Assembly: GCA_015680685.1 (NCBI GenBank)
Contig: MNCI01009412.1
Location: forward strand, 360,299-424,298
Direction of reading: 5' to 3'
Source: Gnetum montanum
Taxonomy: Eukaryota; Streptophyta; Gnetopsida; Gnetales; Gnetaceae
DNA length: 64,000 bases
The notes under the pieces were generated by a model. The model saw nothing but the letters and a program-made list of their open reading frames with translations, was not told the DNA's origin and made no database searches. The position numbers and the translations under genes were made by a program. This document shows, in pieces, positions 58,444 to 64,000 of this stretch (the stretch's first letter is position 1; each line of letters starts with the position of its first letter).

Positions 58444-58849
58444 TTTTCATTGCTTTGAATTTCCTCTTTTTGGGACTTGAACTTCTCCATGTGAACATAA
58501 TGCTATTCTAGAATCTCTAGTCTCATTGACTTTATTCTTTCCATTAGAATTAATGTTCATGATCATCAAGAGCTTATTGTATATTTTTAATTGATTAGGC
58601 TCTCCTTCCATGATAGCCACATGTGTGAATAATTTGTCGATATATATGTAGAAAATGTTTTTAGTCCAACTCTAACTTAGTAAAGAAACTATATGAATTT
58701 GGGCTATCAGCTAGTTCAATGATTATTCTATTCATAACATCAGGTTTCAAAGTAATTTAAAGTAAAGCATTTGGTAATTATCCCATAATTTTTACTCTGT
58801 TCTTATTTCCTTAAACAAATTTCTTGTTGGACTATTCTGGTAATAAACC

Positions 58850-59000
58850 TAATTGTTTACAGATAGATAATGACATAATAGTTAATATATCCCCTGCATC
58901 AACTAAACTATTATGCAAATATTTTTCATTTATTTTTATTGTTAGAAGATAAGGAGAAACTTCTTTATCTAGGGTATAGGTATAATTAGATTTTACTATT
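58850..59000 (-). pseudogene. Protease region of element H
   Basis: Minus strand: KINEKYLHNSLVDAGDILTIMSLSICKQLGLLPE. The catalytic triad is Asp-Ala-Gly (58900-58892), and the following MSL...CKQLGL pattern is standard for plant gypsy proteases. A degenerate flap region lies to the left. Confidence 0.7.
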
Positions 59001-59731
59001 TTATATTTGTTTCAAATATAGCTTGGTTAAAATTCTTTGACCTTTTTCTTTCCTTTAATCAGTTCTAAAATTATCCTTTGATAACTCACAATTTGTAGTA
59101 TCTAGTATCTTCTAACATTTGCTTTGACATGTTTCAAATCCTCTATTAAGTCATAGTCTCCATCACCATAAAATCTTGACTTCTTAATCATTTGATAGAT
59201 GACTTATTTTGGGGATTTTAAGTAATCTATAGAATTTTCTTTTTTCTCTTTGCTTTTTTATATAATTCAAAAGCTTTTCTTTTAGTATTAGGATTAGGGG
59301 TAAAGTTTGGAGATCTAGATGTAGTTAATTTTTATTTTTATCTTTAGTTGTGTTTATATTAATTATTATTATTACATTTCCAACCTAAAGATAAATCTTC
59401 TTCCAAAGTTGCGAGGAAATGTCACTTGATTTACTTTTAGAAGATTTTCTAGAATAATGAATACTAGATGACCAACCATTAGATTTAATGTCAAGAAAAT
59501 TTGAGGTAGTTGTGTTATTATCATTGTTAAAATCTATTAATGTCTATGTTTCCTATTCTTTTTTTCCTCTTTGATTTTAACCTTAGCAATTGGCTTTTCT
59601 AACTTGATTGCTTTGTTGAACAATTCCTTCATTAGCTTCCCTTTTTCGAAATCTTCATTTCACTAGTCTTGATTTTAATTAGTAGTAGAGGGTAATGCTT
59701 TAAACTAAGCTATATTTTATATAGAATCTAA

Positions 59732-60591
59732 TGGGACACAATATCACATGGGATGCGATATCGCCTCTACCGCGATATCGCATGGGCCGTGATATCGCAT
59801 ACGCAATATCGCATCTTTCCCTACGATATCACGTATGAGATATTACAGCCCACCACTAGTTCTATAAATAAGAGGTAGATCTCCCTTGTTTGGCATTAGA
59901 GTTAGATTATAGCTAGACTCTGGTAGTTTGATCACTCCAAAAATAGATTATTTTCCAATGTATGTCCACATTGTGGTGAATGTAATTGTACAACATCCTT
60001 TATTCAAGTGTGATGTACTTGGACAGGCACATGACCGGAAATAAAGATCGAGATTACTTCATGATTGCAGCATTCACTTTTTCATTTATTTATTTAATTA
60101 TTATTTACTACTTTCCTAATTAGTCTCTCTATCACCCTTAAACTCATGTTAAACATGGAATGAGTATGACTTAATCACGAGCATTTAAGTGTGACTACTT
60201 GGTACCCAGTAGCGTACCTAGGCCATGCGCTTGGCAATCCCAGTGGTAGTCATGCACGAGTTCCAAGATGTGTATAGATGATTAAGGAAAGGATGCTCAT
60301 CGCACTTAGGCTAGTTTATATTCCTTCTCACCCTTTCCTCTTAGCTTAGTTAATATTACTTTCCATTGCCTTCAGGAGTAGCGTTAGATTAGAAACCCAT
60401 CATACACCTCACTCTAGACTAAACCATACGTGACAAAGATAATACTAGTCTAGGTGGGAAGATAGTGAACTATGACCTAAGGATAACTATCTAGGTGCCA
60501 CAACTAGTCTGTCTACAGAGTTCGACCAGATCGCATGTGAAAACACTCGTATTCATATGGTTGAGTGTAGGGGTACCTCGCCACTCATCAT
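59732..60591 (+). repeat. 5' LTR of element G
   Basis: TATA box TCTATAAATAAGAGG at 59871-59885. The end ...GTAGGGGTACCTCGCCACTCATCA is shared with A and B. The U3 (59735-59850) contains at least eight GATATC / ATATCG motifs, often as CGATATCGC-type palindromes. The start at TGGGACACAATATC is chosen because it begins with TG and precedes the array. It differs from the TGATGAGTC start of B, so the left edge is approximate. Confidence 0.7.
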
Positions 60592-60611
60592 TGGCGTCGT
60601 TGCTAGGGACA
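60592..60611 (+). other. Primer-binding site of element G
   Basis: TTGGCGTCGTTGCTAGGGAC lies directly after the LTR. It differs by one base from the site in element A and is one of the best preserved copies here. Confidence 0.75.
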
Positions 60612-60734
60612 GTGCTAGTTATCTAGATTAGTTATATCATACAAGGTCATTGTATAGGAATTAATTATATATCTCTTAGGAAGAAGAAATAATTATAAAA
60701 ATTCACATATAAATTCACACATAGTTTCACAACA

Positions 60735-62716
60735 ATGCCTCTCCTACAAGATTACAATAATGCCACACTTAGTGAGGAAGTTCATTGGAGAACCAATGAA
60801 CTATATGATGATGAAGATTGGAGTATACAACCTGAAGTGGGGGTTTCTTATAAACATGAACAAAAATAACGTCATCCCACTACACGAAAGCATAACTTAC
60901 CCGATGACGATGAGCCCCCACTAGTCACTACAAGTTTAACGCAAATACAGGAGGCTATTTGAATCTCACATAGGCATAGTAAAGAGAGCCGTGTACCTAA
61001 GCTCGATTTAAATAACTTTTCTACATTTTCAGGAGGCTATGACTTAGATCCACAACAACATTTACTAGCCTTCTATGATTCTTGCACATGGAAAAATATT
61101 GATAATGGTTGACAAAAACTTAAGCTCTTCCTGATGACACTCGTTGGCCATGCAAAAGTATGGTATAGATCGCTAAAACCAAATTCAATATGATGCTGGT
61201 CAACAATGGTAGAAGCCTTTAATGAAAAATATCAAACCTACGCAAGAGTGTCAGCCTTGAGGAAACAAATCCAAGGATGGAAATAAGCAAAACATGAACC
61301 CTTGGACATGGCCTTAGAAAGATATTACGCATTGTTAAACAACTGTCTAGGCCATGGGTTTTCCGAGGAAAGGTTAATGTATCATATCATTGATGGGCTA
61401 TGTAATGAAAATAGAGAGACCTTAGGAATGTATGCCCAAGGTCAACTTTATGAATTACGAACCCATCAAGTCCAAGAGCTTATTAAGTGGGTAACAAAAG
61501 AAGAAGGAGAATTGGCTAGATGGGAGAGTGTTGAAAAACATCAACGAGACTAGAATCTTAACTTAATAAAGGTCCATGATCATAAAAAGGAGAAATCAAC
61601 CAATCTCAAGGTCGAGACATCATCTTTTCCAACAAAAAAAACATTAGAAGAGGTTGAGGCAAAGATCAATGAGATGTTGGAATGGACATATCAAAAGTTT
61701 GGAGAATTTATCAACATTATTGGAGATAGAGTTTTGACAACCCAAGAAGCAGGACAAAACATTAGACGATCAGAAAGAAGGGATGAAGGAAATAAGTGCT
61801 CAAATACCAATCATACGTATGAATATAACATATGCCTGTATGATCGTCCCAAGGGCCAATGCCCAATATTGTTACATCTACATGAGCATTGGGGAAACAC
61901 GCTACATCCAGAGTTCGTACAGAGATACTATGTTCAATCACAGTAGCAACAATCCCAGTCATGGGGGAAACCATCCCTACATTGGAGGCACCCTTCATAT
62001 TATCCAAATCCAAATGCTTATCAAGTTCAACATCCTATTTCTCCCATTGGGCCAACATACTCTATCTCACCATAGTACCATTCTCCTCAATACTATCAAC
62101 CCATACCTCCAACACAACCACCACCTTGTGCATCTTATACTCCTCCTAACTTTCAACATTCTCAATTTTTTCCCCTTCTACATTGCCACCAACTGTTCCT
62201 AAGGTGTCTGCACCACCGCAACAACCCATGAACGCTACTTGTGCTACTACTACCAACAGCAGTGAGAAGCCTCCTCAACATCAAAAGTGCCCCTTCTTTA
62301 AACATAGCCATAAGAAGGGACAACATAATTCTGAGGCCACTGCATCCTCCAACTCAGCACAAGTCCAACAATATGGTGCATCCTCATCTTTGAACCCAAC
62401 GCCTCATGTTACTTCATCAGGGACACCAATTAACACTCCAAAAACCATACGGTCCAATCAATGCAACCATGGGAGGCATCATCCCAATCCTTGCATACCA
62501 GCTAATGGTCCCAAATATCATAGTGGGTCAACTCGTTATCTGGGATGCACATCGTATAAATTGCCCCACTATGCTCATTATAATCAAGTGTGTGAATCCC
62601 AAGGGGATAAGTATGACTGGGCCTCAATCCTTCCAACATGCAAGGATCCTCATCTTACATTTATTAATCCTTTCCATGCTCAACCATTTAGTTATGGGGG
62701 ATACCCCCCATTCTAA
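60735..62716 (+). pseudogene. gag of element G with an unusual C-terminal tail
   Basis: One frame runs from ATG 60735 (MPLLQDYNNATLSEEVHW) to 61553, interrupted only by TAA 60867, TGA 60960, TGA 61110, TGA 61191 and TAA 61284. The core reads GGYDLDPQQHLLAFYDSC, HAKVWYRSLKPNS, FNEKYQTYARVSALRKQIQG, then RYYALLNNCLGHGFSEERLM and GQLYELRTHQVQELIKWVTK. Frame changes follow. The last open stretch, 62183-62716, starts near a segment like B's MPFFRTNS linker (CPFFKHSHKK). It then has a His/Asn/Pro-rich tail (CNHGRHHPNP ... HAQPFSYGGYPPF) with no protease. The knuckle region is degenerate. Confidence 0.75.
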
Positions 62717-64000
62717 TAACAAGAAGGATTAATAACCACTTTTTATTTTTCTTTTATATTTCAATTTTAGTTTTTTAGTTTTTCATTTTTTAACTTTTTG
62801 TTTATCTTTTTATCTTTTTGTTTTTTTTATTTTTGTAAGTAATCTCATCTACTAATAAAACACTCATGTGGATCGTTGGTTGAGGTGTGTTCTATGTTAT
62901 TAAGTTTCAAGTGAGCAATTATTTGGACAGTGAGCCCATTACACCCACTCATTCACTCTACAAATAAGAGGTTCTGTTTAAGGGTATAGTGATATTTTTG
63001 ACATTCTAAAAACTTAAAACTAATTTTGTGTTCATTGTACCTAGAATGAAGAAGGATGGACCAAGAGGGAATGATTAGGGTGTGACATCAAGGGGACTTG
63101 TAGATTCTCTTTGGTGTCCTCTTTGGGAGTTATCATGCAACATGGTTGTATTAAGATCCTTGTGGATCTAACAAAAATTGGGAGTAAGAGTAATAAAAAA
63201 TGGGCACTCAAAAATCGAATGATGTTCTAGGGGGTCCCAGTGGAAAGACATGCATCCATGCCTAAAGGTTGGTGGCTTCTCTAGAGTTAGTAAAGGAACA
63301 AAAAAAAGAAAAAGGAAAAACAAAGTGCCGCAAAACAAAAATCACTCCTTCCTTGAACAAAACACCAAGTGATCATATGCCTTGTTGTTTTGGTACTCTC
63401 ATAGTTGCTCATCATGGGATGAAACAATGCGATGTCACTATTTAGAGGAATGGACTTGGTCCTGATCTTGGAACGATGAGTTAATGACATGTTAATCATT
63501 CTTTTCATGCAGGATTCACTATGCCCTAGGTTAGTTACCTCATGTTCCAATCTCTACAATCCTTTCTCTAGTTTGTCTCATCTCACTATTCATGTAATTG
63601 TAGCTTGTGTCTTGTGTAACATAGAATGCTCATCTCATTTTGGTGATACTTACATGTGTGTGTTTTGTGGAATTAGTGCAGATTACATTTAACACTTTTA
63701 GAGCCCATGGACACTTCTAAGTGTGGTTACACAAGGGCATTATAGGTTGGAACCTGCTTTGGGAAGGACCCACTTGTGTAATCTCTTGTAATCTTCACTT
63801 ATGACATAAGCTCACACACACCATCTCTTACCCTTAGCATAATTTTTTAATTGATTTTCTTTCCCTACTATTATCCCTCTGAATTTCAATGTTCCGATGT
63901 ACCATTACATACCCTTTTTCTTACCACTCAAGGTTTTATCGATAAAATCCACACCATCATCATTAATGGTGCCTCTCAAATTCATGAAATTACCCTAGAA
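62717..64000 (+). other. 3' non-coding region of element G
   Basis: No gene. T-rich tracts follow at once (62735-62840), as in B after integrase. The block GGAACCTGCTTTGGGAAGGACCCACTTG at about 63750 corresponds to GAGCCTGCTTTAGGGGGGATCCACTAG in B (about 20605). The frames at 63287-63692 have no family signature. Confidence 0.55.

Larger units (their letters stand above)
53650..59731 (-). mobile_element. Element H: Tat-like Ty3/gypsy with RNase H upstream of RT
   Basis: Minus strand, right to left: degenerate Gag end (about 59700-59050), protease (about 59000-58850), an RNase H-like domain (58443-58161), an assembly gap (58160-57609), RT from the YLDD active site (57600-57370), ordinary RNase H (57240-56890) and integrase (56848-55560), then about 1.9 kb of AT-rich non-coding DNA. 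No LTR was identified. The right limit is where element G's LTR starts. AT-rich, with stops throughout. Confidence 0.7.
59732..64000 (+). mobile_element. Element G: Athila-like LTR plus gag, pol missing, right end outside window
   Basis: 5' LTR 59732-60591, PBS 60592-60611, gag from 60735 to about 62716, followed immediately by the 3' non-coding region typical of B and C. Protease, RT, RNase H and integrase are absent: the sequence goes from a Gag tail to the ATGGGGGA motif that follows integrase in B. The 3' LTR would lie beyond 64000. Confidence 0.75.

Overview
The window reads as intergenic DNA from a large, repeat-rich plant nuclear genome. The evidence is nested LTR retrotransposons of typical plant Ty3/gypsy (Athila-like and Tat-like) and Ty1/copia types, TATA-bearing LTRs, tRNA-type primer-binding sites, and one small gene with plant-style introns (GT...AG, 74-325 nt). 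Almost every element is broken by stops and frameshifts, and CpG is scarce outside about 4-7.5 kb. This suits an old, heavily methylated, slowly purged genome (a gymnosperm or another large-genome plant would fit), but the species cannot be named from the sequence.

Layout. (1) 1-4180: the gag-protease end and 5' LTR of Athila-like element A, minus strand. (2) 4181-8427: a CpG-retaining island with a tRNA-like SINE head, a perfectly abutting 109-bp tandem duplication, a promoter-proximal repeat cluster and a five-exon gene (5645-6663, 144 aa, not recognised). (3) About 8428-12773 and 22181-23060: the two halves of a copia element, separated by Athila-like element B (12774-22180, plus strand, both LTRs, gag-PR-RT-RH-IN). 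(4) 23061-29750: Athila-like element C, minus strand, lacking gag. (5) 29760-about 31250: the tail and LTR of a Tat-like element (J). (6) 33302-41998: element D, minus strand, with both LTRs and gag-PR but no RT, RNase H or integrase. (7) 42480-about 48700: element E, plus strand, related to D through its LTR, with RT-RH-IN but no gag. (8) 48920-52541: element F, minus strand, a gag relative of D. (9) 53650-59731: element H, minus strand, a different Tat-like pol. (10) 59732-64000: element G, plus strand, Athila-like LTR and gag with pol missing.

Two architectures stand out. Element H carries an RNase H-like domain between protease and reverse transcriptase, in addition to the ordinary RNase H after RT; element E keeps the usual Tat order with the second RNase H after the first. 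Elements D and G keep LTRs, PBS and gag but have lost or replaced pol, so if they ever moved they would have needed enzymes in trans from relatives such as E and B. Three isolated single-N positions each coincide with a missing block of an otherwise collinear domain, so they should be read as collapsed gaps, not ambiguous bases.

No rRNA, tRNA gene, CRISPR array or intact transposase was found.
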